A stretch of DNA of 64,000 nt from Streptomyces seoulensis. Its GTDB lineage: Bacteria; Actinomycetota; Actinomycetes; Streptomycetales; Streptomycetaceae. Location of the stretch: assembly GCF_004328625.1 (NCBI RefSeq), contig NZ_CP032229.1, forward strand, positions 3,224,001-3,288,000, given 5' to 3'. Both the position numbers and the translations under genes were made by a program. Below the pieces are notes generated by a model. That model did not search any database, had not been told where the DNA came from, and saw nothing but the letters and a program-made list of their open reading frames with translations. Positions 17,148 through 26,288 of the stretch are shown piece after piece (the first letter of the stretch is position 1; every line of letters starts with the position of its first letter).

Positions 17148-18458
17148 CTAGCCCTCCAGAAAGGCCGTCAGGGCCTCGGCGAGGAGGAACGGGTCCTCGG
17201 CGCCGCAGAGTTCGCGGGCGCTGTGCATGGAGAGGATGGCGACACCGATGTCCACCGTGCTGATGCCGTGGCGGGCGGCGGTGATGGGGCCGATGGTGGT
17301 GCCGCAGGGCATCGAGTTGTTCGAGACGAACGTCTGGAACGGCACCCCGGCCCGCTCGCACGCGGCGGCGAACACCGCCCGGCCCGAACCGTCCGTGGCA
17401 TAGCGGTTGTTGACGTTCACCTTGAGGATCGGGCCGCCGTTGATCCGCGGGTGGTGCGTGGGGTCGTGCCGCTCCGCGTAGTTGGGGTGCACGGCGTGCC
17501 CGGTGTCGGAGGAGAGGCAGACGGTGCCCGCGAAGGCACGGGCGCGGTCCTCGTAGGAGCCGCCGCGCGCGAACACCGAGCGCTCCAGCACGCTGCCGAG
17601 CAGCGGGCCGTCGGCGCCGGTGTCGGACTGCGAGCCGTTCTCCTCGTGGTCGAAGGCGGCCAGTACCGGGATGTGCGTCAGGGTCTCCCCGGACGTGGCG
17701 GCGGCGATCAGCGCGGCCGTGGCGGCGTGCACCGAGAGCAGGTTGTCCATCCGGGGCCCGGCGACCAGCTCGCGGTCCCGGCCCAGGTAGGCGGGCGCCT
17801 CGACGGGGTACGTCATGAGGTCCCAGCCCGCGACCGAACCGGCCTCAAGACCGGCCTCCTCCTCCAGGAACGCGATCAGGTCGCCCTCGTGGACATCGTT
17901 GCCGAGGCCCCACACGGGCTGGAGGTGGCGCTGCTTGTCGAGCTTGAGGCCGTCCATCGAGACCGAGCGGTCCAGGTGGATGGCGAGCTGGGGCACCCGC
18001 AGCAGCGGGCGGTCGATGTCGACCAGGACCGAGCTGCCGTCGCGCAGGGTGAGCCGGCCGGCCAGTCCGAGGTCGCGGTCGAGCCAGGAGTTCATCAGCG
18101 GGCCGCCGTAGATCTCCACCGCGACCTGGCGCCAGCCGTGCGCGCCGCTGTCCGGCTCGGGCTTGACCCGCAGGTTCGGGGAGTCCGTGTGCGCGCCGGC
18201 GATCCGGAACGGGGTGTGCGGGGTGGCGCCCTCGGGGACGTACCAGGCGATGACCGCGCCGCCGCGCAGCACGTACCGTCCCCCGCTGCCGGTACCCGCG
18301 GGGGTGTCCCACGCCTCGGTCTCGGTGACCTGCGTGAAGCCTGCCTCCGCCAGCCGTGCGGCGACGTTCGCCACGGCGTGGTACGGCGTCGGGCTCGCCG
18401 CCAGGAAGGCCATCAGGTCGTCGGTGTGGCCGCGGTCGAAACGGGACGGTGCGCTCAT
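17148..18458 (-). CDS. M18-family aminopeptidase
   Basis: 436-aa metallo-aminopeptidase (aspartyl aminopeptidase fold, often named apeB) that removes N-terminal residues from peptides in the cytoplasm. The zinc-site motifs are GAHTDSPNLRVKP (about residue 90), FDHEENGSQSDTGADG (about 268-283) and a late His in SMHSARELCG near 413. The length matches the family. It is followed upstream by the acyl-CoA dehydrogenase gene, with a terminator between. Confidence 0.92.
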   Translation of the reverse strand: MSAPSRFDRGHTDDLMAFLAASPTPYHAVANVAARLAEAGFTQVTETEAWDTPAGTGSGGRYVLRGGAVIAWYVPEGATPHTPFRIAGAHTDSPNLRVKPEPDSGAHGWRQVAVEIYGGPLMNSWLDRDLGLAGRLTLRDGSSVLVDIDRPLLRVPQLAIHLDRSVSMDGLKLDKQRHLQPVWGLGNDVHEGDLIAFLEEEAGLEAGSVAGWDLMTYPVEAPAYLGRDRELVAGPRMDNLLSVHAATAALIAAATSGETLTHIPVLAAFDHEENGSQSDTGADGPLLGSVLERSVFARGGSYEDRARAFAGTVCLSSDTGHAVHPNYAERHDPTHHPRINGGPILKVNVNNRYATDGSGRAVFAAACERAGVPFQTFVSNNSMPCGTTIGPITAARHGISTVDIGVAILSMHSARELCGAEDPFLLAEALTAFLEG

Positions 18459-18478
18459 GGCGTTTACCTTAACGACGA

Positions 18479-18518
18479 GCGCGGGCCCGCTCTCCGGAAG
18501 GAGGAAGCGGGCCCGCGC
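18479..18518 (-). terminator. Terminator of the acyl-CoA dehydrogenase gene
   Basis: Perfect 13-base stem (18479-18491 with 18506-18518) and a 14-nt loop, lying between the stop of the minus-strand acyl-CoA dehydrogenase gene and the start of the M18 aminopeptidase gene. Confidence 0.75.
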
Positions 18519-18544
18519 CGGCGGTCTTTACGTGGGGATGAGGA

Positions 18545-20371
18545 CTAGAACGCGGCCTCGTCCAGCTCCATCAGGTCCAGGTCGACGTCGGCCGAGATCT
18601 TGCGGGCCAGGGTGACGCCGGGCAGGACGTTGGCCGCGAAGAACTTCGCCGCCGCGATCTTGCCGGTGTAGAACGCCTTGTCCTTCGCCGACGCGGTCTC
18701 CAGCTTCTCGGCGGCGACCGCGGCACCGCGCAGCAGCAGGTAGCCGACGATGACGTCACCGGAGGCCAGCAGCAGGCGGGTGGTGTTGAGGCCCACCTTG
18801 TAGATGTTCTTGACGTCCTGCTCGGTGGCGGCGAGGTCGGTCAGCATCAGGCCGACGATCGCCTCCAGCTCCACGGCCGCCTTGGCCAGGTGCTCGCGGG
18901 CGCCCGCCAGCTCCTCGCCGCCGGTGGCCAGCGCCAGGAACTTCTTGATGTCCTCGGCCAGACCGTTCAGCGCGGCGCCCTGGTTGCGGACGATCTTCCG
19001 GAAGAAGAAGTCCTGGCCCTGGATCGCGGTGGTGCCCTCGTAGAGGGTGTCGATCTTGGCGTCGCGGATGTACTGCTCGATCGGGTACTCCTGGAGGAAC
19101 CCGGAGCCGCCGAAGGTCTGGAGCGACTGCGCGAGCTGCTCGTAGCCCTTCTCGGAGCCGTAGCCCTTCACGATCGGCAGCAGCAGGTCGTTCAGCGCGT
19201 GCTCGGCGGAGGTGTCCTCGCCGTTCGCCTCCTTGACCGCGATGGTGTCCTGGACGGACGCCGTGTGCAGCACCAGGGCGCGCATGCCCTCCGCGTACGC
19301 CTTCTGCGTCATCAGCGAGCGGCGCACGTCGGGGTGGTGGGTGATGGTGACCTTCGGCGCCTTCTTGTCCATGAAGTTCGCGAGGTCGGGGCCCTGGACG
19401 CGCTCCTTGGCGTACTCAAGGGCGTTGAGGTAGCCGGTCGACAGGGTCGAGATGGCCTTCGTGCCGACCATCATGCGGGCGAACTCGATGATGCGGAACA
19501 TCTGGCGGATGCCGTCGTGCTTGTCGCCGATCAGCCAGCCCACGGCGGGGTGGCGGTCGCCGAACGTCATCTCGCAGGTGTTGGACGCCTTGAGGCCCAT
19601 CTTGTGCTCGACGTTGGTGGCGTAGACGCCGTTGCGCGCCCCCAGCTCGCCGGTCTCGCCGTCGAAGTGGTACTTCGGCACGAGGAAGAGGGAGAGGCCC
19701 TTGGTGCCGGGTCCCGCACCCTCGGGGCGGGCGAGGACGTAGTGGAGGATGTTCTCCTCCATGTCGTGCTCACCGGAGGTGATGAAGCGCTTCACGCCCT
19801 CGATGTGCCAGGAGCCGTCCGCCTGCTGCACGGCCTTGGTGCGGCCGGCGCCCACGTCGGAACCGGCGTCCGGCTCGGTGAGGACCATGGTGGAGCCCCA
19901 GGTCTTCTCGACCGCGATCTTCGCCCAGTTCTTCTGCTCCTCGGTGCCCTCCTCGAAGAGGATGCGCGCGAACGCCGGGCCGGAGGAGTACATCCAGATG
20001 GCCGGGTTGGCGCCGAGCACCAGCTCCGCGTACGCCCAGATCAGGGACGGCGGGGTGTTGGTGCCGCCGATCTCCTCGGGCAGGCCGAGCCGCCAGTACT
20101 CCGAGTCCATGAAGGACTTGTAGCTCTTCTTGAAGGAGGCGGGCACCGGCGCGGTGTTGGTCTCGGGGTCGAAGACCGGGGGGTTGCGGTCGGCGTCCAC
20201 GAAGGACTCCGCCAGCTCGTTCTCCGAGAGACGGGTCAGCTCCGCGAGGACGGACTTCGCGGTGTCGGTGTCCATCTCCTCGAACGGGCCGGTGCCGTAG
20301 AGCTTCTCGCGGCCCAGCACCTCGAAGAGGTTGAACTCGATGTCGCGGAGGTTGGACTTGTAGTGCCCCAT
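18545..20371 (-). CDS. Acyl-CoA dehydrogenase (long, FadE-type)
   Basis: 608-aa flavoenzyme for the first step of beta-oxidation. The N-terminal helical domain, middle beta domain ([16 protein letters not shown] near residue 160, FITSGEHDM near 195) and C-terminal domains are all visible. The substrate-anchor and product-release region [17 protein letters not shown] is near 450. The extra C-terminal helical domain of about 120 residues is typical of the longer FadE5-like enzymes. I used ATG 20371 (MGHYKSNL); the frame remains open 57 codons further but without homology. The divergent SseB-like gene shares the promoter region. Confidence 0.93.
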   Translation of the reverse strand: MGHYKSNLRDIEFNLFEVLGREKLYGTGPFEEMDTDTAKSVLAELTRLSENELAESFVDADRNPPVFDPETNTAPVPASFKKSYKSFMDSEYWRLGLPEEIGGTNTPPSLIWAYAELVLGANPAIWMYSSGPAFARILFEEGTEEQKNWAKIAVEKTWGSTMVLTEPDAGSDVGAGRTKAVQQADGSWHIEGVKRFITSGEHDMEENILHYVLARPEGAGPGTKGLSLFLVPKYHFDGETGELGARNGVYATNVEHKMGLKASNTCEMTFGDRHPAVGWLIGDKHDGIRQMFRIIEFARMMVGTKAISTLSTGYLNALEYAKERVQGPDLANFMDKKAPKVTITHHPDVRRSLMTQKAYAEGMRALVLHTASVQDTIAVKEANGEDTSAEHALNDLLLPIVKGYGSEKGYEQLAQSLQTFGGSGFLQEYPIEQYIRDAKIDTLYEGTTAIQGQDFFFRKIVRNQGAALNGLAEDIKKFLALATGGEELAGAREHLAKAAVELEAIVGLMLTDLAATEQDVKNIYKVGLNTTRLLLASGDVIVGYLLLRGAAVAAEKLETASAKDKAFYTGKIAAAKFFAANVLPGVTLARKISADVDLDLMELDEAAF

Positions 20372-20448
20372 GGTGACTCCATCACGGACTCGGCGAGGCA
20401 CTGACTCCTCGCGGCTGATCACGTACCAACAAGTGACTACGATGATGC

Positions 20449-20460
20449 TACCCGTCGGTA
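20449..20460. promoter_or_regulatory. Inverted repeat, candidate TetR-type operator
   Basis: TACC-CGTC-GGTA in the 169-bp region between acyl-CoA dehydrogenase and the SseB-domain gene. TACC/GGTA arms around a 4-bp GC core are common for TetR-family regulators of fatty-acid degradation genes. No such regulator is adjacent. Confidence 0.35.
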
Positions 20461-20540
20461 ATAAGACGCAACCCCGGCGGGTGTGAGAAGGCTCTACCGC
20501 TCTCCTGACCCCGCCGCGCGGGCTCGGTACTCTTGCGCCC

Positions 20541-21011
20541 ATGTACGGCTACGACCAGAACGCGGGCGCTCAGCAGAGTTACGTGCCGCCGCAGCAGCAG
20601 CCGGGTGGTGTCGGCGGGTACGGCCAGCAGCCGCCGCTCTACCCGGAGCCGTCCGCGCCCTCGCTGGCGGACGCGGTACGCGCCTTCACCACCGGGCAGA
20701 TGCCCGCCGAGGACTTCCAGCAGGTCTTCGCCACGTCCAAGGTGTACTGCCCGCGCGGCGACACCCCCGGCTTCCTCGCCCTGCACAACACCCAGCAGCC
20801 GGTGATCCCGATGTTCACCTCGCTCAAGGAGCTGCGCCGGTACGCGGGCAAGGAGTCCAAGTACTTCGTGATCACCGGCGCCGAGGTGATCGACCTGCTC
20901 CCCACCGGCTACGGCTTCGTGGTCGACATGGAGGGCGAGCACCGGATGGTGTTCGACGCCAAGGCGGTGGAGCAGATGGTCGACTTCGCGATGCGCCGGA
21001 TGTACGGCTAG
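20541..21011 (+). CDS. SseB N-terminal domain protein
   Basis: 156-aa soluble protein. A Gln/Gly/Pro/Tyr-rich tail of about 35 residues is followed by an SseB-like domain (about 40-155) with [29 protein letters not shown] and [20 protein letters not shown]. The function of this family in actinobacteria is not established. The start ATG is the first in frame, 21 nt after a TTG-rich leader. It ends just before a strong terminator. Confidence 0.75.
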   Translation: MYGYDQNAGAQQSYVPPQQQPGGVGGYGQQPPLYPEPSAPSLADAVRAFTTGQMPAEDFQQVFATSKVYCPRGDTPGFLALHNTQQPVIPMFTSLKELRRYAGKESKYFVITGAEVIDLLPTGYGFVVDMEGEHRMVFDAKAVEQMVDFAMRRMYG

Positions 21012-21026
21012 CCCCGCTGATTCGTC

Positions 21027-21056
21027 GAGGCCCGGAGGGAATTACCTCCGGGCCTC
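21027..21056 (+). terminator. Terminator after the SseB-domain gene
   Basis: A perfect 12-base stem GAGGCCCGGAGG / CCTCCGGGCCTC around GAATTA, 15 nt after the stop codon. Confidence 0.85.
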
Positions 21057-21077
21057 CTGTGTTGTGGCTGGCAGAAA

Positions 21078-21113
21078 GTTCAATGCTCAACTAAACTGGG
21101 TCCACAAGGAGGT
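21078..21113 (+). promoter_or_regulatory. Promoter and RBS of the pirin gene
   Basis: A local AT-rich patch (AGTTCAATGCTCAACTAAACT) contains TAAACT (21092-21097), a plausible -10 box. It also has a partial dyad TTCAATGCTCAA of the kind bound by MarR-type repressors. AAGGAGGT at 21106-21113 is a near-perfect ribosome-binding site 7 nt before the ATG, which settles the start. Confidence 0.45.
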
Positions 21114-21120
21114 ACCGACC

Positions 21121-22098
21121 ATGCCTGCAGTGACCGTCGAGAACCCGTTGACGCTGCCCCGAGTGACCGCGTCCGCCGACGCCGTGTCGCGTCCGGTGCT
21201 CACCGTGACGACCGCGCCGAGCGGCTTCGAGGGCGAGGGGTTCCCGGTGCGCCGCGCCTTCGCCGGGATCAACTACCGCCACCTCGACCCGTTCATCATG
21301 ATGGACCAGATGGGTGAGGTGGAGTACGCGCCGGGCGAGCCCAAGGGCACCCCCTGGCACCCGCACCGCGGCTTCGAGACCGTCACCTACATCATCGACG
21401 GGATCTTCGACCACCAGGACTCCAACGGCGGTGGCGGCACCATCACCAACGGCGACACCCAGTGGATGACCGCCGGCTCGGGCCTGCTGCACATCGAGGC
21501 CCCGCCGGAGCACCTCGTCATGTCGGGCGGTCTCTTCCACGGGCTCCAGCTCTGGGTGAACCTCCCCGCCAAGGACAAGATGATGGCGCCCCGCTACCAG
21601 GACATCCGGGGCGGCAGCGTCCAGCTGCTCACCACCCCCGACGGCGGCGCGCTGCTGCGCGTCATCGCCGGTGAGCTGGACGGGCACGCGGGTCCCGGCA
21701 TCACCCACACGCCGATCACCATGATCCACGCGACGGTGGCGCCGGGCGCCGAGATCACCCTGCCGTGGCGCGAGGACTTCAACGGCCTCGCCTACGTGCT
21801 CGCCGGGCGCGGGTCCGTCGGCGCGGAGCGCCGTCCGGTGCGCACCGGGCAGACCGTGGTCTTCGGCTCCGGGTCCGCGCTGACCGTCCGCGCGGACGAG
21901 AAGCAGGACTCCCACACCCCGGACCTCGAGGTCGTCCTCCTCGGCGGACAGCCCATCCGTGAGCCCATGGCCCACTACGGCCCGTTCGTCATGAACACCA
22001 AGGACCAGCTCATGCAGGCCTTCGAGGACTTCCAGAAGGGCCGCCTGGGCACGGTACCGGCGGTACACGGCATGACGGAGAAGGGCCCGCAGGGCTGA
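21121..22098 (+). CDS. Pirin-family bicupin protein
   Basis: 325-aa protein with two cupin barrels. The pirin N-terminal signature is present: HPHRGFETVTYIIDG (about residues 80-94) and the second metal motif TAGSGLLHIEAPPEH (about 117-131), giving the three His and one Glu ligands of the metal site. Pirins act as redox-sensing cofactors or quercetinases. In Streptomyces a pirin has been linked to control of beta-oxidation and redox balance. The ATG at 21121 follows an AAGGAGGT site. Transcribed alone. Confidence 0.9.
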   Translation: MPAVTVENPLTLPRVTASADAVSRPVLTVTTAPSGFEGEGFPVRRAFAGINYRHLDPFIMMDQMGEVEYAPGEPKGTPWHPHRGFETVTYIIDGIFDHQDSNGGGGTITNGDTQWMTAGSGLLHIEAPPEHLVMSGGLFHGLQLWVNLPAKDKMMAPRYQDIRGGSVQLLTTPDGGALLRVIAGELDGHAGPGITHTPITMIHATVAPGAEITLPWREDFNGLAYVLAGRGSVGAERRPVRTGQTVVFGSGSALTVRADEKQDSHTPDLEVVLLGGQPIREPMAHYGPFVMNTKDQLMQAFEDFQKGRLGTVPAVHGMTEKGPQG

Positions 22099-22117
22099 CA
22101 CCGGTCCCGCTGAACCG

Positions 22118-22153
22118 CGCCGCCCGGCAGACAACGGAGTCCCCCGGGCGGCG
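22118..22153. terminator. Inverted repeat after pirin gene
   Basis: Ten-base perfect arms CGCCGCCCGG / CCGGGCGGCG with a 16-nt loop, between the convergent pirin gene and the minus-strand hypothetical. Confidence 0.5.
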
Positions 22154-22181
22154 GGGCGTCCGGGCGGCCCAGGCTGCCCGG

Positions 22182-22703
22182 TCAGATCGGGTCGGAAGGC
22201 CGCGTTCCCGGCGCGAAGCCCAGGGGCACGAACGACAGCTCGGGTATCCCCAGTTCCCGTCGCATGGCGTCCGACGTCGCCTGGACGGCCCGGTAGTACT
22301 CCACCTGGGTTTCCCGATAGTCGTCGTCGTGGATGTGCGCCCCAGCCGCCAACTGGTCACGAGTGGCGCGGCACTTCCGGAAGGCGTGCACGGCGAGCTC
22401 GACCACCCGGTCGGGGGCGAGCATGGTCAGCCGGAAGCGCACCTCGTAGAGGTCGGCGTCGGCGAACGCTTTCAGAACGGCGAGCCGCCGGTCCTCCGGT
22501 GAGGCGTGGGAGCTCTCGGACGCGAGCCTCATGCCCTCGTGGGCGCGGCCCATGTGCGTGAGGTACGCGACGAACACCTCACGCTGGACCTGAACCGCCT
22601 CACGATGCCGGTCTCGCTTCCAGCGCGAGCGCTCCATGGCGAGAGTGGTGCCACTGCCGATGACCACACCGACGATCGCGAACAGCGGAGACACCCACTC
22701 CAT
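22182..22703 (-). CDS. Hypothetical protein with one N-terminal membrane helix
   Basis: 173-aa protein not matched to a named family. It has a single N-terminal transmembrane segment (WVSPLFAIVGVVIGSGTTLAM) and then a basic, mostly alpha-helical cytoplasmic part rich in Arg, Glu and Ala with heptad-like patterns. The layout suggests a membrane-anchored coiled-coil or four-helix protein. ATG 22703 has GGGAGTG just upstream; a longer frame exists to 22757. Convergent with pirin. No function is proposed. Confidence 0.6.
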   Translation of the reverse strand: MEWVSPLFAIVGVVIGSGTTLAMERSRWKRDRHREAVQVQREVFVAYLTHMGRAHEGMRLASESSHASPEDRRLAVLKAFADADLYEVRFRLTMLAPDRVVELAVHAFRKCRATRDQLAAGAHIHDDDYRETQVEYYRAVQATSDAMRRELGIPELSFVPLGFAPGTRPSDPI

Positions 22704-22882
22704 CGGACACTCCCGGTTTTCGCTCCTGCCCCAGGAGCTCTCGACGGTCGTCGGCATCAGACCAGTCGCACCGGGCTCAGCACAAGATCGCGGTCGGGGG
22801 CGATGCGGGCGGACGCCGGCCTCTCACCCACCCGGCCCGCCACACCAGGGCACCCGAACCCACGGCGTGCTCCGCTGGAAGC

Positions 22883-23926
22883 GTGCAGCTTCTCCCCGTA
22901 CCCGTGCGCCGGTTCGCCGCCTGGTGTGCCGTGCTGCTTGTGGCGGCAGCCCTCGGCTGGGTCGGCATCCGGCTGTGCGGAGAGCTGCGTACCGCCGTCA
23001 CCCCCGTACTGCTGGCCCTCCTCGGCACCGCCCTGCTGGGCCCGCTGTACCGCTGGCTGCTCAAGATGAAGCTGAACGCCAGCCTGGCCGCCGCCCTGAC
23101 CTGCGTGGCCGTCGTGGCGGTCGTCGGCGGCGCGGTCTACATCGTGGTCGCCGCCCTCGTGGACACCGGCGACGAGATCGTGGCGTCCCTGCGCGAGGCG
23201 GCCAAGGCCGTCGCCCGGCACTTCGGCGCCGCCGGCACCGGTCTGGACGACCTGGCCGGCAACGCCCGCGAGCTGCTGGGCAAGTTCGGCGGCACGGCCG
23301 TCTCCAACGTCATCAGCGGCGTCAGCGTGGTCGGCGAGACCATCGCCGTCGCCGTACTCGCCCTGCTGCTGGTCTTCTTCTTCCTGCGCGACTCCCACCG
23401 CGCCCTGCGCTCCCTGCGCGGCTTCGCCCCCGCCGGCACCGCCGACGTGGTGGAGGCCATGGCCCGCCGGGCCTTCGAGGCGGTCGAGGGGTTCATGCGC
23501 GGCACGACGATCATCGCGCTCATCGACGCCGTCTGCATCACCGTCGGCCTGCTGATCCTGCGCGTACCCGGCGCGGTGGGCCTCGGCGCGCTCGTCTTCG
23601 TCGCCGCGTACATCCCCTACCTCGGCGCCTTCCTCTCCGGCGCGGTCGCCGTCCTGGTCGCCCTCGCGGACCGGGGTTTCGTGATCGCGCTCTGGGCGCT
23701 CGGCGTGGTGCTCGCGGTCCAGGTGCTGGAGGGGCACGTACTCCAGCCGGCCATCCAGAGCCGCACCGTGCAGATGCACCCGGCGGTGGTGATGCTGACG
23801 ATCACCGCGGGCGCCTCCGTCGCGGGCATCCTCGGCATGCTCCTCGCCGTCCCCCTGACCGCGGCCGTCTTCGGCGTCGTCCAGGAACTCCGCGAGCGCT
23901 ACGGCACCCCGCACGAGCAGTCCTAG
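22883..23926 (+). CDS. AI-2E family (PerM/YdiK-like) transporter
   Basis: 347-aa inner-membrane protein with seven to eight hydrophobic helices. The central soluble region (about residues 95-150) is followed by the conserved cluster FVAAYIPYLGAFLSG (about 238-252) and LEGHVLQPAIQSRTVQMHPAVVM (about 281-303), which characterise the AI-2 exporter-like family. Members export autoinducer-like compounds or act as Na+/H+ antiporters, so the substrate is uncertain. The GTG start at 22883 precedes QLLPVPVRRF. Convergent with the SpoIIE-type gene, with 4 nt of overlap at the 3' ends. Confidence 0.87.
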   Translation: MQLLPVPVRRFAAWCAVLLVAAALGWVGIRLCGELRTAVTPVLLALLGTALLGPLYRWLLKMKLNASLAAALTCVAVVAVVGGAVYIVVAALVDTGDEIVASLREAAKAVARHFGAAGTGLDDLAGNARELLGKFGGTAVSNVISGVSVVGETIAVAVLALLLVFFFLRDSHRALRSLRGFAPAGTADVVEAMARRAFEAVEGFMRGTTIIALIDAVCITVGLLILRVPGAVGLGALVFVAAYIPYLGAFLSGAVAVLVALADRGFVIALWALGVVLAVQVLEGHVLQPAIQSRTVQMHPAVVMLTITAGASVAGILGMLLAVPLTAAVFGVVQELRERYGTPHEQS

Positions 23927-26112
23927 ACGACGCCGTCCTCCTCGTCCCCCTCGGGGCGTTCGTGCAGTTCGAACCAGATGCTCTTGCCCTCGCCGCGCGG
24001 CTCGACCCCCCAGGCGTCCGCGAGCATCTCGATGAGCATCAGGCCGCGCCCGGAGGAGGCCAGTTCGCCAGGGCGGCGCTTGTGCGGGAGGTCGTCGCCG
24101 CCGTCGGTGACCTGGACCCGCAGCCGGCGCCGGCCGTGCTCGCCGAAGATCTCCGCGAGCAGCAGCGCGTCGTTGTCGGTGTGCACCAGCACGTTGGTGA
24201 TCATCTCGGAGACCAGCAGCACCGCCGAGTCCACCTGCTCGGCCGGGGTCCAGTCGTGCAGCAGCTCGCGCAGATGCTGACGGGCCTCCGCGATGCGCTC
24301 CGGCTCGTCCTGCGCCACCGACAGCAGCGTGCTGCGCACGCGGGTCCGGGCGGTGGCCGCCGGTCCGCTGCTGAGCCCCCAGCTCTCCCCGGAGCGGAAC
24401 AGCAGCAGCACCGCGATGTCGTCCTCGCGGCGGTCGGTCAGCGGGCCGGTGGTGTGGTGCGAGGAGGGCCCGTGCACGCCCTGCACCAGCGCGTCCGCCA
24501 GCCCCTCCAGTCCGGTCTCGCGCTCCGCCTCCTTGGCGCCGAACTCCTCCAGGATGGTCCGGATGCGCCGCCAGCCGCTCTCCATGTCGTGGCCGCCGGT
24601 CTCGATCAGGCCGTCGGTGCACAGCATCATCGTCTCGCCCGGCTCCAGCGTGAACCGGGTCGTCGGATAGTCCCCGTCCGGGTCCACGCCCAGCGGCAGC
24701 CCGCCCGCCGTGGGCCGGAGCACCACCGTGCCGTCGGGCAGCCGGATCACCGGCTCCGGGTGCCCGGCGCGGGCCACCTCCAGGCGGCCGGTCGCCGGGT
24801 CGGCCTCCGCGTACAGGCAGGTCGCGAAGCGCAGGTCGGTCATGTGCTCGTCGTGGGTGATGCCGTGCAGGAAGCGGGAGGCGCGGGAGAGCACCGCGTC
24901 CGGGCGGTGCCCCTCGGCCGCGTACGCCCGCAGCGCGATCCGGAGCTGGCCCATCAGGCCCGCCGCCCGTACGTCGTGCCCCTGCACGTCCCCGATGACC
25001 AGCGCGAACCTGCCGCCCTGCGCGGTGGTCGAGGAGTCCCCGCCGGGCAGCGGGATCATGTCGTACCAGTCGCCGCCCACCTGGAGGCCGCCGCCGGTCG
25101 GGATGTAGCGCGCGGCCACGCCCATGCCGGGGATCTCCGGCAGCAGCGAGGGCATCATCGACCGCTGGAGCCCCTCGGACAGCTCCCGCTGGGTCTCCGC
25201 GTCGCCCGCCCGCGTCAGCGCCTGGGCCAGCATCCGGGCGACCGTGGTCAGCACCGCCCGCTCGTCCGGGGTGAAGGCCACCCGGTCGCTGAACGCCGCC
25301 ATCCACGCGCCCCGGGTCCGCCCGCCGAGCGTCAGCGGCAGGAACGCCCACGAGCAGCGCCCGAACCGCTCGGCCAGCGGCCAGGTGGTCGGATAGCGGT
25401 CCCGGTACTCGGCGGGCGTGGACAGATAGACGGCCTGGCCGGTACGGACCACCTCGGCGGCCGGATAGTCCGTGGTCAGCGGCATCTGGGTGAAGGGGCC
25501 GTCGTCGCCGGGGAGGTAGCCGTGGTGGCCGATGATCGTCAGCCGGTCGCCCTCCACGCCGAACACCGCGAGGCCGTCCGGGGAGAAGCCCGGCATGGAC
25601 AGCGTGGCCGCGACCCGCAGCACCTCCGCCGTCGACCGCGCCTCGGCTAGCGCGCGGCCCGCGTCCAGCAGGAACGCCTCGCGGGAGCGCCGCCAGTCGC
25701 CGGTGATCGCGCTGCGCGCCGAGGACGTGCCCGGTGCCGGCTCGATGACCTCCTGAAGGGTGCCGACCAGCTCGTACGCCCGCCGTTCCCGGTCGTAGGC
25801 CGGCTTGGAGCGGCTGCGCACCACCCGGACGGTACGGCCCTCCGCGTCCACCACCCGGATGCGGACCTCGGCGAGTGTGCCCCGGGCGACGGCGAGCGGG
25901 ATGACCCCGGTGATCTCGTGCCAGTCCGAGGGGTGCATCCGGGCGCGGGCCTGGTTCTCGGTGAGGGTGGTGGGGCGGGCGGGCAGTCCCAGCAGCCGCG
26001 CCGCCTCCGCGTCCACGGTGACCAGCTCCGTGGCCGTGTCCCACTGCCAGAGCCCCGTGGCGAGGGAGACGAGGACATCCCCCAGGGACGGCAGTGGCTC
26101 ACCTGTGCGCAT
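23923..26112 (-). CDS. PAS-GAF-PP2C (SpoIIE)-HATPase signalling protein
   Basis: 729-aa multi-domain regulator of the partner-switching type. The order is an N-terminal PAS-like domain (about residues 10-110), GAF (about 140-300, with LAERFGRCSWAFLPLTLGG), SpoIIE/PP2C phosphatase (about 320-545, GGDWYDMIPL near 347, IGDVQGHDVRAAGLMGQLR near 376) and a C-terminal RsbW/HATPase domain (about 600-725, N-box SEMITNVLVH near 638, GRGLMLIE near 689). It therefore carries both a phosphatase and an anti-sigma-like kinase module in one chain. The substrate is probably an anti-sigma-factor antagonist encoded elsewhere. The PAS/GAF pair likely senses a small molecule or redox state. Convergent with the permease gene. 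Confidence 0.9.
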   Translation of the reverse strand: MRTGEPLPSLGDVLVSLATGLWQWDTATELVTVDAEAARLLGLPARPTTLTENQARARMHPSDWHEITGVIPLAVARGTLAEVRIRVVDAEGRTVRVVRSRSKPAYDRERRAYELVGTLQEVIEPAPGTSSARSAITGDWRRSREAFLLDAGRALAEARSTAEVLRVAATLSMPGFSPDGLAVFGVEGDRLTIIGHHGYLPGDDGPFTQMPLTTDYPAAEVVRTGQAVYLSTPAEYRDRYPTTWPLAERFGRCSWAFLPLTLGGRTRGAWMAAFSDRVAFTPDERAVLTTVARMLAQALTRAGDAETQRELSEGLQRSMMPSLLPEIPGMGVAARYIPTGGGLQVGGDWYDMIPLPGGDSSTTAQGGRFALVIGDVQGHDVRAAGLMGQLRIALRAYAAEGHRPDAVLSRASRFLHGITHDEHMTDLRFATCLYAEADPATGRLEVARAGHPEPVIRLPDGTVVLRPTAGGLPLGVDPDGDYPTTRFTLEPGETMMLCTDGLIETGGHDMESGWRRIRTILEEFGAKEAERETGLEGLADALVQGVHGPSSHHTTGPLTDRREDDIAVLLLFRSGESWGLSSGPAATARTRVRSTLLSVAQDEPERIAEARQHLRELLHDWTPAEQVDSAVLLVSEMITNVLVHTDNDALLLAEIFGEHGRRRLRVQVTDGGDDLPHKRRPGELASSGRGLMLIEMLADAWGVEPRGEGKSIWFELHERPEGDEEDGVV

Positions 26113-26288
26113 TGCCCCACTTTAAGAAGGTCGTCCCCACTACTGCCACCCTGGTGCGGCCGGTGGCAATGGTGGGGAGGCGATCATGGGGTGCCCGGTA
26201 CCCTTGACGGGTCCGGGCCCCGTGCCCGTTCTGGCCGGGGAGAGCACACTCCCGGCGAAGAACCCCCAACGAAGGACGATGAACGACG

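Noticed and set aside
22636..25650. 1004-residue plus-strand frame
   Set aside because: Shadow of the minus-strand PP2C regulator and the permease gene; low-complexity translation and no motif.
22757..26044. 1095-residue minus-strand frame spanning two genes
   Set aside because: It overlaps the AI-2E permease and the PP2C regulator out of frame. Its translation is Gly/Arg/Pro-rich without any family motif.
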